Shown in pieces: positions 1-6,655 of a stretch of DNA of 11,066 bases. The stretch comes from an uncultured bacterium. GTDB taxonomy: Bacteria > Desulfobacterota > Desulfobulbia > Desulfobulbales > Desulfobulbaceae. The notes beneath the pieces are model-generated. The model saw only the letters and a list, made by a program, of their open reading frames with translations. It did not search any database and was not told the DNA's origin. Within the stretch, counting starts at the first letter, position 1. Each line of letters opens with the position of its first letter. Both the position numbers and the translations under genes were made by a program. Location of the stretch: positions 1 to 11,066 of the forward strand of contig CAITZN010000472.1 in the NCBI GenBank assembly GCA_903896915.1. Direction: 5' to 3'.

Positions 1-797
1 ACCAACGGCAACGGGTGTTCATCCAGATCGGCGCAATTGTCGCCACCGCCCCGATGGTCGCCCCGATGCTCGGTGCCTGGATCATCAAGCTGTTTTCCTG
101 GCGCTGGATCTTTCTGCTCCAGGCCGTGCTCGGCACCATTGCCCTGATCGGGGTGTGGTGCATGGCTGAGTCGCGCCAGGAGGAGGCGCCACCAAGTTTT
201 CGCGAGGTGGCTTCCAGCTATTTTCGGCTACTGGGCAATCGTCAGTACATCCTACTGTTGCTGACTCTCACCTGCACCTGTGTGCCGATATTCGCCTTCA
301 TCGGCGGCTCCGCTGATATCTATATCACCCATTTCGGCTATGACGAGCAGCAGTTCGGCTATTTTTTCGGTTTTAATTCACTGGCTTTTGTCCTGGCGCC
401 ACTTACTTTTTCCCGACTGGCCCGCCGCTATGCTACGATCAGGCTCATGCCTATTGCCTTTTCTGGCATGCTCTGTGCGTCGCTGCTGCTGCTCTGTCCC
501 TGGATTCAGTACCCGTGGCGGCTGGCCCTGCCGATGTTTTTGCTGACCTTCTCATTTGCCCTTTGCCGACCGGCCGGCAACAATCTGATCTTAGAGCAGG
601 TTGATCGGGATACCGGCGCCGCCTCTTCCCTCATGGTCTTTTCCTATTTTATGATTGGCGCATTGTCGATGTGGTTTTTTTCGTTTGACTGGAGCGATAA
701 GATTGTGGTGCTAGGCAGGATGGGGGTCGTTTCGGTTGCGTGTACCCTGCTGCTTTGGCAGGTGGCGAAACGTCGGTTGCGACCGATTTCGAGCTGA
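1..797 (+). CDS. MFS drug-resistance transporter, Bcr/CflA-like, C-terminal part
   Basis: This is an inner-membrane proton-driven efflux permease of the major facilitator superfamily, cut by the left edge. The frame is open to base 3, and the GTG at 15 is probably an internal valine. Numbering from that codon, residues 5-27 are hydrophobic with an APMLGAW segment followed by a WRWIFLLQAVLG stretch (30-40). This resembles the Bcr/CflA sequence around TM5-TM6. A charged loop (51-75) follows, as expected for the central cytoplasmic loop, and then about six more hydrophobic spans near 77-97, 115-132, 143-161, 168-184, 205-222 and 231-249. The PAGNN segment (186-190) and the GAASSLM segment (201-207) also fit the family. 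The tail is basic (AKRRLRP). The visible part matches roughly the last two thirds of a 400-residue protein. The substrate cannot be read from sequence. The gene converges on the next one with 43 bases between the stops and no visible intrinsic terminator. Confidence 0.85.
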   Translation, partial: QRQRVFIQIGAIVATAPMVAPMLGAWIIKLFSWRWIFLLQAVLGTIALIGVWCMAESRQEEAPPSFREVASSYFRLLGNRQYILLLLTLTCTCVPIFAFIGGSADIYITHFGYDEQQFGYFFGFNSLAFVLAPLTFSRLARRYATIRLMPIAFSGMLCASLLLLCPWIQYPWRLALPMFLLTFSFALCRPAGNNLILEQVDRDTGAASSLMVFSYFMIGALSMWFFSFDWSDKIVVLGRMGVVSVACTLLLWQVAKRRLRPISS

Positions 798-840
798 AAG
801 CAGGGGGGAGGGGAGCGGTGCAGGCGATATTGAGGGGGGC

Positions 841-2166
841 TCAGGTATCGCTGATGAACATTTGGGAGGTCAGGTCCCAGCAGGTGACGATGCCGTTGCG
901 CCATTTTGCCAGCTGGACATTTCCGTCCTGGGACACGACGATTGCCACGACATTATGAATAGTATTGCAGAGGTGGTACACGGAGCGGTGCCTGGAGCCG
1001 TATCCTTCGATTTTGGCCAGGGTCAACATCTTGCCCTCAGTATCATTGGCGATTGCCACCTCAGTCAATTTATCCAGGGAGCCGACGATCATGCCGCCAA
1101 ATCCTAAGGCCCCACGGCTGCTTGTCACCACCGCTCCATCTACTGCGGCGAGCGAGGCCACGAACTGCGCCTGTTCATAAAGCGCCTCGGCAAGATCGTA
1201 GACAGCAGATTCGTGGCGCACTTCCACATACTCTTTCCAGGTGATGATTCGGTCTGGATTGTGGATGTCCCCCAGAGACGTGGTTGCTAAACGGATGGTT
1301 CGGAGCATCAGCGATTGCTGACGCTGTAAGGCTTCGTCGTTCAGGAATCGGTATTTGAGCTGGATATACGGATTGTCACCGGTGAGCTCTGGGGGGTTGC
1401 TGCTGGGAAAGATGATAAAGGTGCCGCCATGGCGGGACATCCGACTGACACTGATCACCCGTTTCAACAGTTGGAACTGGAGGCTTTCAATGAATTCGTC
1501 CTGGATTCGGGCCACAGGATAGAGCACGCTGGCGCGAAAGGTCTCGTGCATTTCCAGGAGGACTTCGCGTTCTTCGGCAAAAAGTTTGTTCATCCATTTG
1601 GATTGAAAGGCATTGGCAGTGGAATCAAGCATCTTGCCACTATTGAGGGTGGCAATGATTTTGAGCCCTTTGCAGATAGTCAGCATACCCGGTCCGGTGA
1701 CATGCACCACAAAGGCCTCAGGAAGCCGGTTGGTCTTTTTGTTGCCGCCGCGTTCTTCTTGCAGCCAGCGGATCCCGGAATTGATAATCCCCCAGATTTG
1801 AAACCCTTTTTCCGGGTGCGGCTCAATGCCAACCAGGGAGCGCTCAAAATCCACTGCCGGAGAGAGACGGCGCAGTTCGTATTCGTTGAAGGGGCGGGGC
1901 GTGGAAAAGAGCAAGCGGAGAAATCCCTTGGGCGGTCCCTGGTCGGCGGGGAAGAATTTCGGGGCAATCAGGATGAGCCGGAGAGTGACGGGTCGGGTTT
2001 CCTCTCGCATCATACTGACCTGATAACAGGTGGAGATCAGGTGCTCGAGGGCCACCTTGCCCGGCAAAAGGCTTGCCGCCGGGTCGGTTGCGACATCCTC
2101 AGGTGGCGGCGAATCATTCCATTTTTGGTTGATGAGGGCTACAAGTTCAGCGGGATAGACATGCAT
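841..2166 (-). CDS. DAC (diadenylate cyclase/DisA_N)-like domain protein with DACNV-like sensor region
   Basis: The 441-residue protein is soluble, with no signal peptide or membrane span. Its C-terminal region (about 315-441) has the layout of the DisA_N/DAC fold that makes c-di-AMP from two ATP. It contains DGAVV at 343-347 (DGA motif), GFGGMI at 355-360, GSRHRS at 390-395 (RHR motif, normally GTRHRAA) and VVSQDG at 410-415 (position of the usual VSEETG). The N-terminal 300 residues contain RHGGTFIIFP (245-254), which I associate with the family named as probable sensor domain DACNV. That name is from memory. Both motifs are kept, so cyclase activity or at least adenine-nucleotide binding is plausible but unproven; the usual LPLS before the RHR motif is replaced by AKIEG. 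The start is ATG at 2166, without a clear Shine-Dalgarno, and YPAEL near the N-terminus looks like the family start. It is divergent from nadA and stands alone. Confidence 0.75.
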   Translation of the reverse strand: MHVYPAELVALINQKWNDSPPPEDVATDPAASLLPGKVALEHLISTCYQVSMMREETRPVTLRLILIAPKFFPADQGPPKGFLRLLFSTPRPFNEYELRRLSPAVDFERSLVGIEPHPEKGFQIWGIINSGIRWLQEERGGNKKTNRLPEAFVVHVTGPGMLTICKGLKIIATLNSGKMLDSTANAFQSKWMNKLFAEEREVLLEMHETFRASVLYPVARIQDEFIESLQFQLLKRVISVSRMSRHGGTFIIFPSSNPPELTGDNPYIQLKYRFLNDEALQRQQSLMLRTIRLATTSLGDIHNPDRIITWKEYVEVRHESAVYDLAEALYEQAQFVASLAAVDGAVVTSSRGALGFGGMIVGSLDKLTEVAIANDTEGKMLTLAKIEGYGSRHRSVYHLCNTIHNVVAIVVSQDGNVQLAKWRNGIVTCWDLTSQMFISDT

Positions 2167-2203
2167 GGCCAGATCAGGAGGCAGAGGTTACCAGGATGTA
2201 TCC

Positions 2204-2232
2204 AGTATACCGTAGGTCGGCCGGGGATGAAA
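2204..2232 (-). promoter_or_regulatory. candidate promoter for the DAC-like gene
   Basis: On the minus strand TATACT (2209-2204) matches a sigma-70 -10 box at five of six positions. It sits 17 bases after a poor -35, TTTCAT (2232-2227). Transcription would begin near 2197, about 30 bases before the ATG at 2166. The weak -35 suggests an activator or a different sigma factor, or that the match is chance. Confidence 0.3.
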
Positions 2233-2248
2233 CCATGATGTGCAGGAA

Positions 2249-2276
2249 TTGTGCACTATCGTTGTTGCTGTATGAT
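2249..2276 (+). promoter_or_regulatory. candidate promoter for nadA, overlapping a TGTGCA direct repeat
   Basis: TTGTGC (2249-2254) and TATGAT (2271-2276) are separated by 16 bases and read towards nadA. The -10 matches consensus at five of six positions and the -35 at three. TGTGCA occurs at 2239-2244 and again at 2250-2255, exactly 11 bases apart, with the second copy overlapping the -35. That is one helical turn and would suit a regulator binding one DNA face. The implied leader is about 135 bases to the ATG at 2417, or about 60 to the TTG at 2345. Confidence 0.35.
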
Positions 2277-2416
2277 ATCGGGAAGGTGGCGAGCTGCAAC
2301 GGAAAATGATTGTCTTGGCAGGGGTTTTGCGGTAGTAGGAAACCTTGCAGTCGGCCCGCGGCTTGGCAGCGGGGATACGGATTATTTATTTCAAGAACGA
2401 TACAACATCTATTAAC

Positions 2417-3475
2417 ATGAAGAACGGATTACCAGAAAATTTGGCGGATGTTACCATTCCCGTGGTCAATGTTCCTGACCATCCTACACGCTTGGAGTTG
2501 CCGGCCCAGGAAAAGGCAGCGCTCAAGGAGCGCATCAAGAGCATGCTCCAGGCGAAGAATGCGGTCCTTGTGGCCCATTATTATACCGATGGCGAGTTGC
2601 AGGATCTGGCTGAGGAAACCGGCGGGTGCGTGGCTGATTCGCTCGAGATGGCCCGGTTTGGTACCGAGCATCCTGCCCAGACTTTGGTGGTTGCCGGGGT
2701 GCGGTTCATGGGGGAGACCTCCAAAATTCTCAACAACGAGAAACGGGTCCTTATGCCCGATCTTGGCGCTACCTGTTCGCTCGACGAGGGCTGTCCGGCC
2801 GCGCTATTCTCAGAGTTCTGCGACCGTTATCCCGAGCATACCGTGGTCGTCTATGCCAATACCAGCGCCGAAGTCAAGGCGCGTTCCCATTGGGTGGTCA
2901 CCTCTGGTATTGCCCTGCCCATTATCAAGCATCTGGCTGAAAGAGGTGAAAAGATCCTCTGGGGTCCGGACAGGCATCTGGGACGGTACGTGCAGAGTCT
3001 GACCGGGGTTGAGATGATTCTCTGGCCTGGCTCCTGCGTGGTTCATGAGGCGTTCAAGGCCGAGGCTTTGGCAGAAATGCGTAAACTCCATCCTCAGGCC
3101 GCCGTGCTGGTGCATCCCGAATCGCCCCAGGATATCGTCGATCAGGCGGATGTGGTCGGATCCACTACGGCCCTGATCGAGGCTGTGAGCCGCCTGCCCC
3201 ACCCGGAATTTATCGTGGCCACCGATGCCGGTATTTTTAACAAGATGCGGCAACTGGCACCGGACAAGATTCTGTTGGGCGCTCCAACTGCGGGAGAGGG
3301 CGCCACCTGCCGGAGTTGTGCCCGCTGTCCCTGGATGGAGATGAATACCCTGGAGAGATTGGCGAATGCCCTGGAGACCGGGGCAGGGGAAATCGAGGTG
3401 GCTCCGGAACTCGCCGCCAGGGCCCGCATCCCGATTCAGCGGATGCTTGATTTTGCCAAAACCTTGAAAAAGTAG
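2417..3475 (+). CDS. nadA: quinolinate synthase
   Basis: NadA condenses iminoaspartate with dihydroxyacetone phosphate to give quinolinate, the second step of de novo NAD synthesis, using an oxygen-sensitive [4Fe-4S] cluster. From the ATG at 2417 the protein has 352 residues, close to E. coli NadA. Signatures in this numbering are [17 protein letters not shown] (54-70), PDLGATC with C120, WPGSCVVHE with C207, HPES (233-236), VGSTTALIE, and a C-x2-C-x2-C motif (C298, C301, C304) followed by PWMEMN. C120, C207 and one C-terminal cysteine should be the cluster ligands; the C-x2-C-x2-C is typical of the E. coli-type subgroup. An in-frame TTG at 2345 has an AGGA four bases upstream and would add 24 residues. 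I prefer the ATG because the extension does not look conserved, though the ATG lacks a clear ribosome site. No nadB or nadC is visible; the gene is monocistronic and convergent with the HAD gene. Confidence 0.95.
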   Translation: MKNGLPENLADVTIPVVNVPDHPTRLELPAQEKAALKERIKSMLQAKNAVLVAHYYTDGELQDLAEETGGCVADSLEMARFGTEHPAQTLVVAGVRFMGETSKILNNEKRVLMPDLGATCSLDEGCPAALFSEFCDRYPEHTVVVYANTSAEVKARSHWVVTSGIALPIIKHLAERGEKILWGPDRHLGRYVQSLTGVEMILWPGSCVVHEAFKAEALAEMRKLHPQAAVLVHPESPQDIVDQADVVGSTTALIEAVSRLPHPEFIVATDAGIFNKMRQLAPDKILLGAPTAGEGATCRSCARCPWMEMNTLERLANALETGAGEIEVAPELAARARIPIQRMLDFAKTLKK

Positions 3476-3496
3476 AAAGCGTCCGTCGTGTCAGGA

Positions 3497-4579
3497 TCAG
3501 AGCGATTCTCGGAACGGCCGGAAACGGCCGGTCCGTTGATCCAGGCCTTGGAGAAGGACACTCGGATCCTGGTACAAGGTGCTGATCAGGCCGGTCTGGT
3601 TGCGGTTGATCAGCAGACGGATGGCCACCTCTGGCAAGGTGAGCATCTCAAAGTCGGTATCGGCGTCACCCGCGACCAAAACCGGGGTGCCGCTGATGAA
3701 CTGCCTGATGATGTCGGCCTTGCCTTCACGGAAGGTGATGGGGTAGGCGTCGGGGTCCTGGGTGGTCAACCGGCCCTGGGCATCCAGGTTGACGCGGATG
3801 CCGAAGATCTGGTCGGCCGTCACCGGAAATTCCAGCAGGCGCGCGGCCTCTTCTACCAACCATTCGGTGCTTGCCGAAACCACATAGCAGGTGATCCCCT
3901 GGTTCTGCAGTGTCCGCATCAAGGTGTTCATCTCTTGGTGCGCGTGGAGGCCTAAGAGGTAGGTGGCCTCGATCCGGCCGAGCGGTTCAGGGGCCTGGGT
4001 GGTGAGTGTTTCTTCGATCAGAGGCTCTGTCATCGCCGTGGTTACGACCTCGGCAGCGAACTGGCGCAGGTCAGGGAGCGAATATCCAGCCAGTAGTTTC
4101 CCCATGAACGGCAGTACATAGCGCGGACCTAGTCGCTCATCCTTGCGGGCTTGGTCGGTGAACCACAGCATCAGGGTGGTGAACAATCGGTACTCAGGCA
4201 GGAGTCGAGCCTCCTGCTGTTTTTTGTTTGCAATCAGGGGCCAGAGCTGCCGGTAGGCGTCCATCAGGATTGCAATGACCGACTCCATGGGCTTGCCGCT
4301 GATCGTCGATTGGTTGGTTGGCAGGATTCCGGCCAGCTGGTCCGGGGAGAGCCGGTACTGGAGGTTTATGAGTTGAAGACGGAATACAGCTTGCCCCACA
4401 TCTCGGAATACACAGGTGTTGTCAAAGTCAAACACGGCGACCGGCTTGATTGCAGGATTTCTGTCGGTAATCGTTTTGAGCCTGTTTGTGATCAGCGCCA
4501 GATTTTCTGGAAACCAGCTCCCCGCTTCACCCAAGGTGGCAGCTGTCTGCTGTTGCATCTCGTTTCTTGATGATTTCAT
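3497..4579 (-). CDS. HAD-superfamily phosphatase-like protein (phosphoserine phosphatase-like)
   Basis: This is a predicted cytoplasmic phosphohydrolase of the haloacid dehalogenase fold. From the ATG at 4579 (360 residues) the motifs are: motif I VAVFDFDNT at 47-55, with D51 as nucleophile and D53 as acid/base; motif II VVSAS at 233-237; a candidate motif III lysine at 287; motif IV AGDADTD at 303-309. About 175 residues, mostly helical in character, lie between motifs I and II. That is where class I HAD enzymes carry the cap that sets substrate choice, and this one is large. The set resembles the PSP/HAD-IB group, but the substrate cannot be inferred. The open frame extends to a TTG at 4639, but a TATAAT at 4659-4654 would put the transcript start near 4647, only about 8 bases before it. 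I therefore prefer 4579; ATG 4558 is a further option. The stop lies 21 bases from the nadA stop. Confidence 0.75.
   Translation of the reverse strand: MKSSRNEMQQQTAATLGEAGSWFPENLALITNRLKTITDRNPAIKPVAVFDFDNTCVFRDVGQAVFRLQLINLQYRLSPDQLAGILPTNQSTISGKPMESVIAILMDAYRQLWPLIANKKQQEARLLPEYRLFTTLMLWFTDQARKDERLGPRYVLPFMGKLLAGYSLPDLRQFAAEVVTTAMTEPLIEETLTTQAPEPLGRIEATYLLGLHAHQEMNTLMRTLQNQGITCYVVSASTEWLVEEAARLLEFPVTADQIFGIRVNLDAQGRLTTQDPDAYPITFREGKADIIRQFISGTPVLVAGDADTDFEMLTLPEVAIRLLINRNQTGLISTLYQDPSVLLQGLDQRTGRFRPFRESL
3510..3535. repeat. GC-rich inverted repeat at the convergent nadA/HAD 3' ends
   Basis: CGGCCG at 3515-3520 and 3525-3530 are self-complementary arms around a GAAA loop. The outer bases CGGA/TCCG extend the stem past one A/G mismatch. 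The hairpin lies just beyond the nadA stop and inside the last codons of the HAD gene. No T-tract follows on either strand, so it is not a classical intrinsic terminator. It may protect the nadA mRNA 3' end or slow polymerase between the converging genes. Confidence 0.5.
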
Positions 4580-4653
4580 GTGCTGCAGTTCGCGGAGAAT
4601 AAATCTTTTTGTTTTTGAAGATGAGGGTCGTAAGGACAACCTGTTTGTGACGG

Positions 4654-4659
4654 ATTATA
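4654..4659 (-). promoter_or_regulatory. TATAAT -10 box for the HAD gene
   Basis: A perfect TATAAT reads on the minus strand about 75 bases upstream of the chosen start at 4579. No good -35 hexamer sits 16-18 bases further upstream. The box argues against translation from the TTG at 4639. Confidence 0.35.
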
Positions 4660-4667
4660 TACGATAA

Positions 4668-4970
4668 ACAGCTGGAGATTGCATGAAGTATCTATCGACT
4701 GGTGCCGACGAAGGCGTCATTTTTTCAAGCGTAGTTATGTTTGACGAGTCGTCGCAACTCTCAGGCGACAGCATGCGGGCAAGCGGACCGTGATCGAGCA
4801 ATCCAAATGGTAACTGCGGCTATAACGCAGTGATTTCTCAAGGCGCAAGTCTTGCGTAACTTGCTTGAAAAGTATATCTTTAACAGTTTTCAATACGTTC
4901 CTGGAATATAAACGCAGCATAATGATCTTTAATGCTCTTTCGCCGTGAGCCTGTTTTTTTGGAATAATTT
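4668..4970. other. non-coding gap upstream of purU with several short inverted repeats
   Basis: No convincing gene is present. Three symmetric elements are visible: GACGA-g-TCGTC at 4743-4753; ACTGCG (4813-4818) with CGCAGT (4826-4831), a 6-bp stem with a 7-base loop; and CGCAAG-t-CTTGCG at 4844-4856, which has almost no loop and so looks more like a protein-binding palindrome than an RNA hairpin. Downstream the DNA becomes AT-rich, with TATAAA at 4907-4912 as a possible -10 for purU but no good -35. An eight-codon ATG frame (4922-4948) precedes a T-tract at 4953-4959; I give it no function. I recognise no known riboswitch. Confidence 0.4.
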
Positions 4971-5852
4971 ATGAAGACCATAGCCCCCGATTCTTTGTCA
5001 GCATCTGCGAAACTGTTGATTCATTGCCCTGATAACAAGGGTATCGTCGCGACCGTAAGCGAATTCATTTACAAGAATAACGGCAATATCACTTTTCTTG
5101 ACCAGCATGTCGATCTTTCGAGAAAGATCTTCTTCATGCGGATTGAGTGGGAATTAGACCAATTCATTATCCCTGACGATAAGATTGGGGAATATTTCGA
5201 CACCCTGATCGCTAAAAAATTCGACATGAAATGGCAACTGCACTTTTCCCATGAGGTGCCTCGGATGGCTCTCTTCGTGTCGAAACTACCGCATTGTCTC
5301 TATGACATCCTTTCCCGTTGGAAATCGAATGAAATTGAGGTGGAAATCCCCCTGATTATCAGTAATCATCCGGATCTTGAACCAGTGGCGCGTCAGTTCG
5401 GCATCGACTTCCACCTCTTTCAAATCAACGGTCAGAACAAGCGCGAGCAGGAGCAGGCGCAGCTCCAACTCCTTGCTCAGCACAAGGTGGAGTTCATCGT
5501 CCTGGCCCGGTACATGCAAATCCTCTCCGATGAATTCGTCAGCCAGTACGAGAATCGGATTATCAATATCCACCATTCCTTCCTCCCCGCCTTCCCAGGA
5601 GCCAAGCCTTATCATTCCGCTTTTGAGCGGGGCGTGAAGGTTATCGGCGCCACCAGCCATTACGTAACCGCCGACCTCGATGCCGGACCGATCATTGCCC
5701 AGGATATTATCAGAGTCAGCCATGCCGATTCGGTGGAGGATCTGGTGCGGAAGGGTCGGGACATGGAGAAGGTCATCCTGTCCCGCTCGATCTGGCATCA
5801 CTTGCAACGCCAGATTCTAGTCTATGAGAATAGCACCGTGGTCTTTGCCTGA
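4971..5852 (+). CDS. purU: formyltetrahydrofolate deformylase
   Basis: PurU hydrolyses 10-formyl-THF to formate and THF, supplying formate (for PurT in enterics) and balancing the one-carbon pool. The 293-residue protein has the family's two parts. An N-terminal ACT-like regulatory domain covers about 12-90 (LLIHCPDNKGIVATVSEFI, FFMRIEW). A formyltransferase-type hydrolase domain covers about 97-285. Active-site residues by comparison with PurN are N199 and H201 in INIHHSFLPAFPG and D237 in LDAGPIIAQD; ARYMQIL (179-185) and GATSHYVT (226-233) are also family landmarks. Length is close to the E. coli enzyme (280). The start is ATG 4971, with GGAA at 4961-4964 as a modest ribosome site. In E. 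coli the ACT domain confers methionine/glycine control; the same here is inference. The gene stands alone, with no purine genes beside it, and converges on the next gene with 12 bases between stops. Confidence 0.95.
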   Translation: MKTIAPDSLSASAKLLIHCPDNKGIVATVSEFIYKNNGNITFLDQHVDLSRKIFFMRIEWELDQFIIPDDKIGEYFDTLIAKKFDMKWQLHFSHEVPRMALFVSKLPHCLYDILSRWKSNEIEVEIPLIISNHPDLEPVARQFGIDFHLFQINGQNKREQEQAQLQLLAQHKVEFIVLARYMQILSDEFVSQYENRIINIHHSFLPAFPGAKPYHSAFERGVKVIGATSHYVTADLDAGPIIAQDIIRVSHADSVEDLVRKGRDMEKVILSRSIWHHLQRQILVYENSTVVFA

Positions 5853-5864
5853 AAACAGGGTGAA

Positions 5865-6170
5865 TCAAACGTCTTCCGGCAGGCTTTCTGCACCGTCAGG
5901 CGGCGTTTCCATCTCAAAGAGGTGGAATTCGAGCATGCCTTCGTGGATCATGAAGGAGTCTATGTACCTTCCAGGCTCATCAGGGACGGCGGTGTTGGTG
6001 GTGTAGATGCCTAGACATCGTTCTCGCATCGGCATGTCCGGGTCAACAAGAACCCACATGAGCGGGACGTTGTCCCCTTTGGTCTGCACGGTTAGAATGC
6101 GGCCGTCAAAAGGGATGGTAACGGTCTGAATCCGGTTGGGCAGGAGTTCGTATTTCCAGATAGTTTTCAT
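5865..6170 (-). CDS. small conserved protein of unknown function, DUF7352-like
   Basis: This 101-residue soluble protein begins MKTIWKYEL and has a beta-rich pattern: TVTIPFDGRILTVQ at 16-29, MWVLVDPD at 38-45, LGIYTTNTAVPD at 53-64, YIDSFMIHEGMLEFHLFE at 69-86. The order (IWKY opening, ILTVQ, W-LVDP, IY-T, YI-SF-MH-G-L-FH-FE) matches small bacterial and phage proteins I remember as DUF7352, but this is from memory. No function is known to me and no catalytic motif is evident. The ATG at 6170 has AGGA five bases upstream on the minus strand, which supports real translation. The C-terminal 15 residues are acidic and probably disordered. It lies directly opposite purU. Confidence 0.65.
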   Translation of the reverse strand: MKTIWKYELLPNRIQTVTIPFDGRILTVQTKGDNVPLMWVLVDPDMPMRERCLGIYTTNTAVPDEPGRYIDSFMIHEGMLEFHLFEMETPPDGAESLPEDV

Positions 6171-6655
6171 TGCGTATCCTGGTGGTGCACCTCTCGGCGT
6201 CGTGCGCAGATGGGTACTTTTATGTGGTGAACTGACTGGGTTTGCATAGAAAGTTCCCTGTTGTCATCAGGGGAGCAAGCTGATTGTTGGTGACGCACGT
6301 GGAGCGGCATTGCTGGGTGCGTTTCATCCCCTTAAGATCAGGCAGAGTTGGTATGCGGCCCGACCTGCTGCTCTCTCTTTAACAGGGGTGCAGCTATCAA
6401 GCTTCAGATTTTAATCCTGTTGCACAGGGTTTGCAAGACACCGTCCGTTTTCTTTCAGGGACAGAGAAAAAGCGGGAAGTCATTCTTGATTTCTCCTAAA
6501 GTCAAATTGATCAATTGCAGAGAGCGTCAGATCACCCTTGCGGAATCTGGTAATTTTGTTATCAGTGCGAATGCCTTTTTCTAAGAGAGCGGACGGGCGT
6601 CGAAACATGCGTCCCACCACCGTTCCATGAACTCCTTTCTATGCAGGAAATACTT
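6171..6655. other. non-coding gap between the DUF7352-like gene and the transketolase-like gene
   Basis: About 485 bases separate two divergent genes. An ATG frame at 6348-6584 could encode 78 residues, but I see no ribosome site or protein-like pattern. Visible symmetric elements are TCCCTG/CAGGGG (6255-6260 and 6268-6273, 7-base loop), ACGCAC/GTGCGT (6293-6298 and 6317-6322) and a perfect 12-base palindrome AATTGATCAATT at 6505-6516. A weak sigma-70-like pair TTGCGG (6538-6543) and TATCAG (6560-6565), 16 bases apart, could drive the transketolase gene with a leader of roughly 85 bases. I see no known riboswitch. Confidence 0.35.
6505..6516. repeat. perfect 12-base palindrome, possible operator
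   Basis: AATTGATCAATT is a perfect palindrome about 22 bases upstream of the weak -35 candidate of the transketolase-like gene. With AT-rich arms and no loop, a dimeric regulator site is a better guess than an RNA hairpin. Chance occurrence is possible. Confidence 0.25.

Noticed and set aside
1429..2238. 269-residue plus-strand open frame opposite the DAC-like gene
   Set aside because: It is antisense to a minus-strand gene with clear family motifs and shows no coherent domain pattern itself.
2345..2416. N-terminal extension of NadA from TTG 2345
   Set aside because: An AGGA lies close upstream, but the added residues do not resemble NadA and the ATG at 2417 gives the family's usual length. 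It is kept as an alternative only.
3488..3955. 155-residue plus-strand open frame after nadA
   Set aside because: It is the mirror of the HAD gene's 3' half; the minus strand carries the DFDNT and GDADTD motifs.
4580..4639. N-terminal extension of the HAD protein from TTG 4639
   Set aside because: A TATAAT at 4659-4654 would leave almost no leader before this TTG, and the added residues look like translated leader.
4922..4948. Eight-codon leader peptide before purU
   Set aside because: No ribosome site and no run of a regulatory amino acid codon. The following T-tract has no convincing stem, so there is no case for attenuation.
4640..4970. Riboswitch upstream of purU (glycine or THF type)
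   Set aside because: I could not find the conserved cores of those classes; the symmetric elements there have one-base centres or short stems only.
6348..6584. 78-residue open frame in the gap before the transketolase-like gene
   Set aside because: No ribosome site, no recognisable pattern and a composition like non-coding DNA; it is only an open stretch.
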